Below, piece after piece: positions 24,084 through 36,284 of a stretch of DNA of 64,000 bases. The translations under genes were made by a program, and so were the position numbers. Where the stretch lies: assembly GCA_020064725.1 (NCBI GenBank), contig JAGTWJ010000002.1, forward strand, positions 4,092,001 through 4,156,000, in the 5' to 3' direction. Source of the stretch: Drechslerella dactyloides (lineage: Eukaryota; Ascomycota; Orbiliomycetes; Orbiliales; Orbiliaceae). The first letter of the stretch is position 1. Each line of letters opens with the position of its first letter. A model generated the notes under the pieces. The model had not been told where the DNA came from. It saw nothing but the letters and a program-made list of their open reading frames with translations, and ran no database searches.

Positions 24084-25757
24084 TCACTGGTTCACGCTCA
24101 GGGCCGTCAGATTCGACCGCTTGACTGGTGGTGGCGGTGGTGGCGGCTTCTTCCCCTGCACCCTCGACGCTGGCGGCGGCGGCGGCGGCACCACTCTCCG
24201 CGAGGCGGACAGGCTCTGCGACGACGCGTTCCTCGACAGCGGCCGCACCTGCGGCTCGGGACTGTATCTGTTGTCGACCGGCGACGTGTCCTCGTTCGCG
24301 GTATTGTAGCTCGGGGTGCGCGTGAAGCCTGGCCGCGAGCCGCCGCGAGGCAGCGGCGGAGGGATAGGCTCGGTGACCGTCCGGAGCATGCGTGTCGGCG
24401 CGTTGATGGGCGATTCCATGCTGCTGGTTCGCGAGAGGCTGCTTTCGCTGCCGACTTTCCACGAGGTGGTGCGGGAGTGCGGTTCCGGCGTCCGTCGACC
24501 GGGGCCGTGGCTGTGGCCGTCCCAGTCGCCGCGGGAGGCGGAGATGCCGCGAGATTTGATGCTCGGTCGCGGCTCCGGCGGGGGTTCGTCGTACTCTTTC
24601 TCTTCTCTGGCGCCGTTGCCGAAGGAGTGGGCGGTCGTGGACCGCGAGCGCTCTCTGTTGCTTTTCATCGTCGTTCTGCAGATGAGTTTCCAATTAGCAT
24701 TGATCAATTGGGATACATATAAGTGTGCATGTGTGTACTTACTGGACGGGCCACTGCTCCCTCACACGCATCAGCAGGTTCCTGCACCGGTCGTAGTACT
24801 CGAGCTCGGCGTCGAGGAAGGCGCCCAGCTCGGCTAGCGTCTCCTGCTCGCCGTCGCGGATGTCGTTCATGCGGCGCAGGACCTCGTCGCTGAGCTCCTC
24901 GTACTTGATCCGCTGCGAGCGCAGCTCATCCTCGAGGCGGAAATCCTCCTTCTTCTGCTTCTGCATCTTGGACTGGGCGGTATCGTACGCCAGCCGACGG
25001 GACTCCAGCTTCCGTCTCGCAGCCTAGAGGTGAATTACCCGCGTTCGTTAGCACCGTCGTACCGAGATTCTGCCGCCACCAGATAACTATGGGTAGGGAT
25101 TGGAGGGCAGGCGGCGTGCATGCATGATGCGGTACCACCGTACCACCCCGGATGCCACCCTCACGCGCACTCTATTTTTTACTTTTGCAACGCCGCCTCC
25201 CCCCAAAAAGCAACGAGTTGTGGGAAAAACGGAAAGCGCCAGGGACCGGAGTGTTTCACAAACCTGATACTCCTTCATGTGGGTCAGGTCTCGCTCGAGG
25301 CCCAGCAGCCAGTTGTCGTTGATGTTCTGGACGTAGGTTTCCTGGACGCGGGAGATGCTTTCGTGGACGCGGCCGAAGCGTGTTAGGCATTGGCCGTAGG
25401 TTGAGTCGGACTCGAATTCCTCGCCGTGGCTGACCATGGCCTGGCCGACGATGTCGACGGGGATCATCTTCTCGCGGTCGTCGCCTTCGCGACGTTTGGA
25501 GAGCGATTTGATGTAGATGTTCGCGGAGGAGTGCAGTCTTTCCATGCCTAGAGAACGGGTCGGGGAGCGTTAGATCAATGCGCATAGCTGTGGTTGGAGC
25601 AAAGGCATAACGGGGAAGAGGTAAATCTGGTCGCACCATCTTGTCGCATCTGCATTTCCATTTCCAGGGCTTTGAACTCGTCGGTTGTCGAGGTCTTGCT
25701 GTCGTTGCCCATCTTCTCCTTGCTCCATTGGAGCACTCTGTCGAACTTCTTGTTCAT
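24084..25757 (-). CDS. BAR domain protein with proline-rich tail
   Basis: Membrane-curvature protein of the endophilin/amphiphysin type. Exons are 25637-25757, 25264-25547, 24743-25023 and 24084-24675, giving 425 residues. The donors are GTGCGA, GTTTGT and GTAAGT. The third junction turns an apparent stop after EQWPVQ into the continuing TTMKSNRERS frame. Residues 1 to about 230 form the BAR domain: MNKKFDRVLQWSKEKMG start, long helices with heptad pattern, and the closing ELEYYDRCRNLLMRVREQWP. The tail is Ser/Arg/Pro-rich with two runs of seven prolines (VVPPPPPPA, KKPPPPPPPVK), likely docking sites for SH3 or profilin partners. There is no SH3 domain, so it is not Rvs167. It probably acts at endocytic or endosomal membranes. 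Intron 2 is long at 240 nt. Confidence 0.85.
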
Positions 25758-28700
25758 GGTGGCGGTATTGCAGCAGCTGTTGCCGGGTCAATTAGATGTG
25801 TGGGCGGTGAAAGCAGAATGATGTTCCAGCTCGTTCTTGCGTATAAGAGGGGTTGTATTATGTGAAAGTGGTGGTGGTGGGTGACAAGCTAGGCTGTGTA
25901 AGGAGCGAGCGGTCGATAAGGCCGGGATGCTGACTGTTGCGCTTGGAGGCAAGGTGGAAGGTCGCTGGAGTCGGCGGGCGGTCTTGGCCTTAAAATACGG
26001 AAAGGGGAGAGAAGCGAGGGGCCGGGTTGGAGGGAGCCCCCTTGGAGGCTGCGGGAGTTTCCAGACGAGATTGGGGGCAGAGGCGGCGGGCGGTGCTAAA
26101 GATAGGCTGCTGGCGGTGGAGGTCGAGGAGGAGGTTTGAGTGGATCTGTCTGTGGCAGATCGCTGGTCGGAAATTATGGGCAGCAGGCGGCGGCGGCGGC
26201 GGCGGCGGCGGACAGGCGTGCGTGCGTTCGTCGTCAACCGCGACGGCGGGCAGGTAATTTTAGGCGGCCAGAAATTGCAGGACGGGATGCAACAGGGCGG
26301 GACAGACGGCAAACCGCTGCGTCGGCGACAGGGCAGGTGCAGATGGAGCTAGGAAGGCCGTTGACGATGTTGGTGGTTTCTTCTCGAAGGTGGCCAGTGC
26401 TGGTGGTGGGCGGGCGACTGTTGGAAGGTTGGAGGTCCCGAGTTAGCAGAGTGTTTTATATGAAAAAGACAGCTAGCGAGAGCGAAATACCGGCCGGAGA
26501 AACGAGGAAGCAAGCGGAAATATGTGAATCGAGAGTGCATGCATCCAGGCACCTGGAGCAATGGATGCACGGTTTCGTCCGGCTCCAATAAGCAAGCGGA
26601 CAGGAGGCAGAGCTCTGACAGGAATTCGAAGGAACGGCCGGCTGTACACGCAGGAAAGAGACTGTCTGTGTCTGCGTCTACGTCTGCTCTGGGCTGCAGC
26701 GTCCGGACGGCCAATCTTACCTCAGCCAACTAAGCTCACGCCTTGGTGTCGTCTTGGTGGAGGCCGGCAGACGGCGATTCTGTCGACGGTTGATGAATGA
26801 AGGAAGGGATGAAGGGAGGGAGAGGAAAGGGTTGATGGCGTGGAATGCAGACGTTGAAATATATATATTGCAATGCGACGTTGTACCACCTACAGCTATT
26901 GCAACAGCGAGTTTGAACGCAATACGAGGACCAGCCGACGGGAATGTAACGGACGTAGACTAAGACGTCGACGAAAGCAGAGATGCGATCTCAAGAGTAC
27001 TTGAGTATACACCGGCCTGGGAGTAATGTAACGATGATGAGAGGATGACGGGAGAGACTCCGGAGCAGCTCGGGTGGGCGCCCTCGTATAAGTACTAGTC
27101 CCACAGACGGTGCAAGTTGCAGCAGAAAGTGCGTCCCCGGCGGCCGTAGCTACGAGCCCTTTATATATAAAAAAGACCGCCTAGGAATATCGAATAACTG
27201 TCCAGCAAGCGCGAACGTAAATAAGATCGAGATCGTGGATGTGATTATAATTATAACCGCCAAGTTGCAGCTTGCAGAGCTTCTGGAATGCGAACGATAC
27301 GGTGACGTCCTGCCTCGAGCCCTCGTCCACGCGATCTGGCTGGCCGGTATAAATAAACGGCGCCCCGCTGCCAGTAACTGGCAGTGCTCCTCCCCGCCAA
27401 TGCCGTCGCTCCAGCCAGTACGCACCGGTCAAAGGATGGCCGGCGGACGAGCGCGAAGAAAGCCTGTTCGAGGGCTGTCGCAGCTTGGATGTCGCAAGTG
27501 TGTTTGACAGGCTGCCCGGCGCCGGCTGTCCCGGGCACGCCATTGGCCAGCCGGAGATACGGCGCTGTCGCCAGCTTCAACTCTGTCGTCCGCGTCTGGC
27601 GTGCATCATCACAACTATCTCGACATTCTCCAGCTCACATCTCGTCCGGCTGAATTCACGAACGCGAGAGAGGGAGGGAGAGCCTGCACTCGAGCGTCAC
27701 CGCACCGCTGACGGCCATCGAAAGGGGCTGCCTCACACCTCCCGACGCATCGCATACGCGCATGTACTATGCATGTCCCAGTGCATCCAGACTAGCCAGA
27801 CGAGCCAGACTATTTAGAAAGACAGCCAGACAGACATCTCCGGCACCAACTGAGACCCGCGGACCGTTGACAAGTCCGCGAGCAAACACGCATCAAATGG
27901 CGCCGGCCAAGCTTCCTCTTCGCTGAAACCGCGTCGACGAGGGCATCTCTATTCGACTTGCCGCATCCGTGCCCGTGGCTTGCAGGCGGCTTCCATTCGA
28001 TCAGGTACCGCCTGCATCTATTATACGCACAGCATCCACTCGGGGCACTCGTTTGCTCCTGACATGACATCCTTAGTCTACTTACTTACTTTATCATATT
28101 ATCCGGTGGACAAGTCGAGGTTTTTCTGTCCAAGATGTGTCCCCAACATGTTGCCAGTTTCATGAACAGCCTATAGCTATCCACGTAGCCGAAGTGTGAA
28201 TTAATTCAACAAACGTAGTACTACAACTCGTATAATATGAATGTTGGCGCTGGATAAATTGCCGGACGTCCGACGAGCGCGAATTGACCACACGAGACTC
28301 TTCAAAACGCCGTAACGTTTCCTCTCCGCACGTTTCGGCTTGCATCGGTTCTGTTCATGTCTCGTAGCATACATCCGTGGTATCCCATGTATCGCCTTGA
28401 CAGTTGAGGCTGTGCAGTCAATCATGCATGCATGTACCGATCCAATCAAGAAGGAATGATACCTGATACTCGAAGGTTTACCACCGTACGTATCGGTACT
28501 CAAGTATCGATTCGAGCTCGACTAGTATAGTAGTAAGCAGCCTGCATGCTTTTCTTTTCGATATGAGATCCATCTAACCGATCTCGATCGCCTCCTGCAA
28601 TTTAACCTTCAACCCGAATGCAATACTCGTCGTGTGTGTGTACGTCAAAGGTTACCTTCCTTGGTTTTGCTTGGTTCCTTCCCAGTCCTGCTCAATCGCC

Positions 28701-29187
28701 CGAGACTACTTCGTAGTTCCATTGCAACTGCAATTGCACTTGAAGCACTAGTCTCGTCGTTGCGTGTACGTAAGCTATGTCAATTAACGAATCTCGATGA
28801 AAAGTGCACATACAGCAGTAGATTTTAATTATCTGGATTACGTACGTCGATATGACATTGCAATGTAGTAATCATCTCCAGCTCTGCACAGCCCGCAGAC
28901 GGAATTATATCAAGAGTTGAAACGCAGTACGCCATCAATCGGCCGTGACCAGCGTGATTATAAAATTAGTCAACCCCACTCATCAAACCCGTCCCGCTAA
29001 TATAATATCTCTATCAATACACAGCCATCATGGCAATTTAAACAAAAAAGTAAAAAAAAAACAAAAAAAAAAATCCTCACACAAGAAAAGATGCAACATG
29101 CACGCCGTAAACAACAAGTGTGGGAAATCCGCCATACGCACGAGTAAGGTATGTAGGCAGGCTGTTATAGACAAGTCGACACCGCAA
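25758..29187. other. Long gene-free region
   Basis: About 3.4 kb between two minus-strand genes. Open frames around 25788-26730 and 27181-27817 overlap on both strands with no consistent protein. A CGG-type triplet run at about 26189-26211 and an A-rich tract at 29041-29073 are the only simple features. It probably holds the BAR gene promoter and the 3' end of the WHIM gene. Confidence 0.5.
29041..29073 (+). repeat. A-rich tract
   Basis: Almost pure adenine over 33 bases, interrupted by single C, G and T bases. It lies about 110 bp past the stop of the WHIM gene (on the opposite strand it is a T-tract in the 3' flank). Confidence 0.8.
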
Positions 29188-31952
29188 TCACTGCGAGATG
29201 CTCGACGCAGGCGACGAGTTCGACCCCTTCCCGGACAGGAAATTGACCACCACATGCTCCGGCTTCATATTCTCCTGCCCACCACCCCGCGGTGAGCTCG
29301 TCGGCACCAGGTCCACGTCCGTATCATCCACGTCCTCCGCCATATCAATGTCCATCGCGCTCTCGTCCTTTGCGGGCGTCAGCCTAACAATCGGCGGCGG
29401 CGACGACGCAACCCCTTCCTTTGAACGATGACCCCCATGTGTATTCGCATGGACGAGTACACTGCCGTCCGATCCGTCCGACAGCTTTGCCAGCGCCGCC
29501 TTCCCTTCCCCCGTTGTGAATTTGAGCTTCGTGATCAATCTCTTTCCGTTCAACGCGTCGTCTTCGTCGGATGCATCCGTCAGGTCGTCGTCGTCCATCT
29601 CGTCCACCTCCTCGTCCTTATAGTCGTCACCGCCTTCACTACCCTCCTCCCCGCTATCGCTCGCCTGTTCTTCCTCCTCCTCTTCATCGTCAATTGGCGC
29701 CGTAGTGTCGCCGGCCATACCTGCAGTCTCAGCTTCGTATTCTCCGCGGTCCCTCTTCAGCGTCATCCGGCCGCTGCGGCGCGCGCTGCCCCCGCTGTCG
29801 CTACCAGCGTAGGGCGTGCCGGTGCCGGTGCCAGTTCCAGTACCAACTTCGTTATTCTCACTGCTGAACCCGTATTGATTCGTCCGGCGGGTAACGCGGC
29901 CGGAGCCCGTGACGTAGTTCTCCGCAGGGGATACCCGGCCGGATGCGCGGTTGCTGCGCGTCGCCCGGCCGGACGTGTATCCGCCGTCGTCGTCGCTTTC
30001 AAAGGTGTACTTGGCCTTATGTCCGCGCGTGCGGCCTTCGTACAGCGAGACGCCGGGGTTCAGGAACTGTGCCTTTCTCTGATGGCGGTACTCGCGGCGC
30101 TTTCGTTTCTATATACGGGAGATTATCGTCAGCTACCCTTTCCCCTTACTCATAAATGTACGTATGGATGTGTATACGGACCTGCTCGCCTTCCTCGAAC
30201 CGCGGGATCGCAACGAGGATCTTGCCCTGCAGCTCCTTCGCATTCCGCGATCCTTCCTCCCCGAGTCGCGCGGCGAGGTCGCGCAGCTCGTCAATCGTGC
30301 CCGCGACACTGATCCACCGGGCGGTCCTATACCCGGGGCTAATGTACTCCTGATACACCCTGAAATGCGTGTCGTCTACCGTACCATCACCCAATCAGCT
30401 GTGTGATTTCGAAGGATACGCGATTGGATATCGACCCACCTTTCCCTTCGATTAGATAATACTTGTTCTTTTCGCGGTCCATGCCCCAGCAGTGCACCGC
30501 CAGCGGGATGTTGGAATCGTCCGTCTTGCGCCCGGGCTTGTACACCTCCTTGAGGATATCGCCCACGACCCGCGAGTGTCGCAGCACCCACAGAATCAGC
30601 GTCTGCAGCATCACCAACTACACCACCATCATCAGCACATTCCATCCCGCATGCAACATAGCTATACCATATATTAACAAAGCAAGGACGAGAAATAATA
30701 ATACGTACTCGTTCGTCGACGGTCATCTGATTGAACGTGCGGCCGCCCTCGAGCGGGTTGCGCCCACCCCATTCAGGCGGCGCCTCGTCAATGTAGTTCG
30801 CTACAGCATCCTCCAGCGCCTTGCCGTAGTGCCCCTTCCTGCACGTTCACCAAACCAGTCAGCCAAGCACCACCACCAGCAAAAAAATTGACGTCGACGC
30901 AAATAAAAAATATGACAGAGCTCCAGCTGGCACACATATGTAGGGACATATGTATGATGTATACAGCTTAGCAATAGCTATACGCTAGCTATATCATACC
31001 GTCGGGGATATCCAGCACATGGGGACCTTTTCTCGCCGAAAAAACACGGAGGCAACAAACATGCGCCTGCACATGCCTCCTCAGCTGCGTCGAGTCGAGA
31101 CGACCAGCTGCGCTGTACGTTCGCCCGGCGCCGTCCATCCATCCATCCGCCCTTCCATCCCACCCCATGCAATGCACAAACAAGCTGGTCTCGGGGCCAG
31201 CCAATCGCAAATCCACTAATGACAGGATCTCAAAACCACCACTCACAAACAAGCTCGCTCGCTCGCTAACACGCAGGAGGAAAGCAGCAGCAGCAGCAGC
31301 AGCGCAACGACGAAAAGAAAGGGAAAGGGAAGGAAAGAAATGGCACTCACTCAACCTGCTTCTGCCGGTTCAACGCTAGGCTCAGCAGCTTGCACAGTAG
31401 CGACTCGATCTGATCTGATATAGGCGTCTCCGTAATCCCGCTCTCGATGTCCTGCGGGCCGAGGTTTGGCACGCCCCGGAACACCTGGTTGAATTTCGCC
31501 TGGAAGGCCACGATGAAGGCGTACCGCGGATTATCCTGCGGCAGGGGGTCGCGCGGGTCGACCACCTTGCGTCGTTTGTGGGGCGGCGGTGAAGCTTCGG
31601 CTTCGGCTTCGATGTCGACTTCACCTTCGACGTCGTCCGCGTCCTCGTCAGGCTGTTCGTCCGAGTCGCTGGGCGGTGGCGGCTGCTGCTGCTTCGGTGT
31701 CCTTTGCTTCTTCACCTTCTGCTGCTGCGTTTTCGTCGTCTTCGCGGCGGCCGCCGCTGCCGTCTGCTTTGTTGTCTTTTGCTTGGTCTTCTTCTGGATC
31801 TGCTTTGGCATCTTGGGCGGCTTGAGTTTGAGTTTGAGCTTGGTCGTTTTGCCCTTGGCGGCCTTCGACGTGACGGCCGGGGCGACAATGTCGAGTTCCG
31901 GGTCGGACAGGTCCTGTGCCGACGATAGCGGCGAGCTGGAACGCGAACTCAT
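29188..31952 (-). CDS. DDT/WHIM-domain chromatin remodelling accessory protein
   Basis: Five exons: 31351-31952, 30709-30838, 30440-30617, 30182-30375 and 29188-30108, giving 674 residues. Donors are GTGAGT, GTACGT, GTGGGT and GTCCGT. The N-terminus is Lys/Gln-rich and acidic. Residues about 145-210 look like a DDT-type helical region (YAFIVAFQAKFNQVFRGVPN). Then comes a WHIM1-like helix (LVMLQTLILWVLRHSRVVGDIL), the pattern LAVHCWGMDREKNKYYLIEGK and RWISVAGTIDELRDLAARL, which matches the RSF1/CECR2/Ioc3-type arrangement in ISWI remodelling partners. The tail is Arg/Gly/Ser-rich, then strongly acidic (DDEEEEEEQASDSGEEG), fitting histone contact. It is probably nuclear. Intron 1 is unusually long (512 nt). 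A named yeast orthologue is not clear. Confidence 0.75.
31253..31303 (+). repeat. GCTC and AGC microsatellites inside an intron
   Basis: A GCTC tetranucleotide run (31253-31267, almost four copies) and seven copies of AGC (31283-31303) lie close together in intron 1 of the WHIM gene. Confidence 0.85.
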
Positions 31953-34055
31953 TGTTGTTGATCTTGCGTCGTAGTTGCACTGGCGACAGCCGGTGCGGAA
32001 AAACCCGATATATGCGTGGGAGAAAAACACGTCACGGCGTAGTAGATTGTAGCTATCGGGGTTTTTTACGTGAACATGGATTCTCTAAGCTTTCGTTTTG
32101 TATGTATGTTTGCGTACAACGGCCGTCGATGCTCGACAGGGTTGGAGGTGATGGTGCGGTAGAGTAGGGCAGTGGAGGATGAACGGATGCTGCAGTTTTG
32201 GCGGAGAGGTGTGAGGTGAGGTGATGTGAAGGAGAGAGGGAGGAGCGATGACGGCAACGGTGGGGGAAGGAGAAGAAATAAGGTGTGGCAGACAGACAGG
32301 CAGACGAGCAATTGGACAGGACAGAACGGCCAGCTAGCTTATATATATAAAAATCCAAACACACACGCCCACACACGCTCGCCCGAGAGAAGGAGCGAAG
32401 GCAGGGAGGAGACCATTTCGAAATCCGCGCTCTCGCAAACACCGGCACTCCGACCGCTGTCCCCACGCCGGTCCTCCCCGCCAGCCACGGACTGGAGATC
32501 CTAGCATCGAACGTCAGCCTTGCATCTGGTCACGACTATATTCCAGCAGACAATCAGGTCGACCGTGTGGCGCAGCGCGGCGGGCGCCGCCAAACACGTC
32601 CATCGGGACCTTATCATCCTGCTGAGAGTACCTCCATACCGTCCCACGTCGAGGAAACGCTCCTGGGCGTCGCATGGCGGGCAGGAGCTCCGGGTGGGCG
32701 CGTCGAAGATCGCGACGGAATCATGTGTTGGACACGACCCGGCGAGCGCGCGAATTTCTCCACCAGCAGGTCTTTTCCACGGCGTAGACCATCCTGACGC
32801 CGTATAGACGCACATCGAAAGGCGTCCCCTCGTCCCTCTCGCCCGTATCCATCGAACGGTACCAAAATCGGTACCAAAATCCCACAAGCCTAGCACCAGC
32901 AGGGCGTTCGGGGTGCGGGAAGGTCGCCAGGCGGGACATCACCACGGTCGGTATGAAGCATCCATAGACCAACTGCATCCATCGCCACAATACCGTCTTT
33001 CAAGCGTCTTTCGCATCGTTTCAGCGAATTTATAGGCGCCAAAAGACAATATACGCGTCCTCCAGCCGCGTGCCCTCGGAGGGAGATCGACCGCCCTCTC
33101 GAGGCTTCGGCCGGCCGCAAAACCTGCTGGCTGATAGCGCCGGAACCGCACCAGACGCCGGCTATGGCATCGCAGACTGCGGTTTCCACGGTCGCCTGGA
33201 GTATCGTGTCGGTTTCCCGGAGGTTGAGCGCTGGAGAGGGCTTGATGACACGTGAGTGAGAGATTCCGCTAGCGGTCAGGAGAGCGGGCCCCTAGTTCGG
33301 TGATGGCCATGGTAGACTCGTCGGCCGTTGTGGTGCTGTTGGCGGAGGGCGGCTGGAGGGCGGTGTTGGCGGGTTGGCGGACGGATGTCGATGAAGCTGA
33401 TGTGGGGGTGTCGTGATGGTAATGGAGATGGGGCGTGGTGGCCGTTTGTCTGGCGCAAAGAAACACTTTCTGCGTTGCGGGTGTTTTGTCAGCGCCGTTT
33501 GTTTTGTTTGTCTGCAGCGATGACGTCAACTTCTGCCACATGCAACACAGCGCTGGCCACCGTCGCTGGATCCACCATGAGCTCATCCCAACCGCAGGCT
33601 AGCCTGCAGCCTGTTTCTCACGATAACGTATAACCCGGGCCCAGTAGTCCTCGCTTCAGGAGATATTGCTCTATCGGGGATCCGGTAGTGCATTAGTTCT
33701 AGAAGAGCAGGGGGTATTACAGGACACATGCTTGATGTGGTACATATATTATCTATTGCTTCCTCGATCCAGCTATGTGTCAACGGAAAGGCCCGTGATG
33801 CCGGCTGCGACCGTCGTTGCACGTATTATGACGATAGATCGATCGCATTCATTCCCCTACGCACGCCTAGCGCTTGCATCCCGCTTGAATATACTGCTTT
33901 GCGACCCGGATATTCCTCACTAGATCTGCTCTTCACCAGCCTCCCGCTGCTATAATCTTAGGAATCCACGCCTATCCAGATCCGACTCGACAATCAACGA
34001 CTCCACGCGGACAGTACCAGTTAACTTAACGAAAGCATCTCCTAGCTAACTCGAG
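31953..34055. other. Divergent intergenic region
   Basis: About 2.1 kb between the WHIM gene (minus) and the PIP-kinase-like gene (plus). It is GC-rich around 32500-33250, where several open frames overlap on both strands, but none has recognisable motifs or clean splicing. Confidence 0.5.
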
Positions 34056-35746
34056 ATGGCGGACATAGACCCCATCGCGAGGCACCGGTGGTACGTTCGC
34101 CGTAATATACACCAGTCGTCACTCTGCTTTATGCTTAAGCTCACATCATATATCTACCAGGTACTCTATCTTCTCGAAGAGTTACAAGACCCACGTAATC
34201 GGTATACATGCTCCCCCATTGAGTTCACCAACTCACTCATTGTCTCTGCTAACTTTCGAGGTCATAACTAGATAATTCTATCCGTCGCGCGTTCGATGAG
34301 CCCCTCGGAGACGAAGATGACTATAACGACCTGAGATGGCCACCTCACGCTGCGCCGCCCATCGTTCGCACATTTAGTTTCACTGGGTTCTTTCGAATGT
34401 GTACGGTTATCAACGTCTACCCTACCGCATGGTGCTGAGCCATGCAGCTTGATAGTACTGACTTTGCTAATATCATTCGCGACTAGACGACTTGCCCTTC
34501 CGGCGAGCTGCCCCCCTGCTGTTCCATAGATTGAGAAAAGGAGAATGGAATATCGTAAGTCTTCACGCTTGGAATATCGAACCCCAAACCGCATACTGAG
34601 TCTAACAAATGCACGACCTAATCTATAGGACGAACACAAATATACTAGTCAGTTCGATCACCGCCTCACCCCGGTCAGCGGTCTCGGCTTCAGCGGCTCC
34701 CTCTTCTTCTTCTCAACCGACGGCTCCCTCATCGTCAAATCCGTCGGCCGCCGCTTCGAGTACACGTTCCTGTACACGCAATGCATCGAAGCCTACGGAA
34801 ATTACATCCTCGAGAACCCAGATAGCCTTCTGTGTCGAATGACCGATGTTCTATTCTGCTTTGCCCGACACCTCGGCGGCGTGCTAGGTGTCTCGCCGTC
34901 GCATTATGTAGTCATGCATAATCTACTACAGGGGATGGATGCAGAACGGGGCTGGAAGAAGTGGGATTTGAAGCCGCAGCAGTTCTTCGAGCCAACGAGG
35001 GACTTGATACCCGATAAGATCAAGTATGTCATTCCCACTCTCTGTATCATAACTGCCGTTAAATGGAGTGATTTGATGTTGATGCAACTGGGGAATAGGA
35101 CCGAGCAAGCAAAGTCTGGGTTGGCAGATTCAATGGATGATGACAGAATATACCTGACGGAACAGCAAAAGGACGAATTCCAAACGCTACTCGAGCGCGA
35201 CACCGAGTTTCTTCAGAGAATAGAGACAATAGACTATTCACTCCTACTTGGCAGATATCCTATCGAGAAGAACTCGAAGCCCCCGCAGCCTGAGAACTGG
35301 ATCACTGGCGTGACATCCGCTGACGGGAAGCACGTCTACCGAGCTTGCATCGTTGACTTCCTGGTACGTATCCTGCTTCGAAATCAAAGCTGCATCGTAC
35401 ACTGCATAGACTAACTGGGAGTCCGATACTGAATTGTGAACCATAAAGTGGAACGTGAACCAGCTGCAGGCAAAAATAACAAAGGTGGCGGGCAAGCTGC
35501 TCCCAGAGCAGACGGTGACGACGCAGCCTGGACGATACAGACGAGAATTCCTAGCGTAAGTGAATCGACCGGCCGATTGAGCTGTCTTTCCAGAAGTAAT
35601 GAAATTAATAGGCCGCGTGTAGGATGATGGACGAGTATATCATTGTTCCGCCACAGCCCTACGTGTATCGAGCTTCTGGTTCACGAGACGTCGAAAACCA
35701 CAGCCCGTTGCCAGAGGAAGCAACAGCACATCATGAATATCTATGA
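34056..35746 (+). CDS. Compact PIP-kinase-like protein
   Basis: Member of the phosphatidylinositol phosphate kinase fold. Eight exons: 34056-34090, 34161-34201, 34272-34400, 34487-34554, 34629-35023, 35099-35363, 35449-35555 and 35623-35746, giving 387 residues. Each junction keeps frame, and branch points GCTAAC/GCTAAT are present in several introns. Recognisable parts: GFSGSLFFFSTDGSLIVKS with ATP-site Lys128; WDLKPQQF with Asp204, where the family normally has DLKGS; TIDYSLLLGRYP with Asp268; and an activation-loop region ending YRREFLAMMDEYIIVPPQPY. It is far shorter than Mss4/Its3 and has only the kinase core. The intron 35024-35098 is 75 nt, stop-free and could be retained. Whether it is an active PI4P 5-kinase is uncertain because of the changed DLKG motif. 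Confidence 0.8.
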
Positions 35747-36284
35747 TGGCTTCCTTTTTTACAATGACATAAATCCTTGGTTTTACTTATGCTTCGCTGT
35801 TCATGATAATAGCCCCGTTTGTTTTATTCGATACTTCGTTAATCCTACATAGCTGTTTCGTCTTCCATCCGCCTGTCCACACGCAAGTACTGTTTGCATT
35901 CGTTCCATGTTGCGTATGTTGCTGAAGCTTCTAGAGTTAACCTTCGTTGCGTTGTTATTCATGCATCCAACTGACATAGCTCTTTACTTCCTCAATTGTT
36001 GAATTCAAAATTATATCCTGCCCAGTTCAAGAATTAACTCGTACTTCATGTGATCTCGAGAGAGCCATCTGACATCTGCTGTTGAGGAGCTCCAAGATAT
36101 CGGTCCGGTCCGGTCAGCTGGCCATGCTTGAGCGTTGTATTTCGGCGCTTTCCCGAACAGGCAATCCCAACGATTTCGGCGCCGGGACAATAAACCTCAG
36201 GGATATCCGCCCTCATGCTCATCGCCCCGAGCTTCATGCCTCGTCCTCCGCCCCAATACTCCTCCGTACTCGTTCCTTCGCATC
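35747..36284. other. Intergenic spacer
   Basis: 3' flank of the PIP-kinase-like gene and promoter of PGS1. It is AT-rich, and I see no gene in it. Confidence 0.6.

Noticed and set aside
23593..24693. Long minus-strand frame of 366 codons
   Set aside because: It overlaps the last exon of the BAR gene in another frame, runs on into the 3' flank, and is Arg/Pro/Ala-rich without motifs.
31347..32030. Longer start for the WHIM protein at 32030
   Set aside because: The extension contains no conserved sequence; the ATG at 31952 starts the Ser-rich N-terminus and is preferred.
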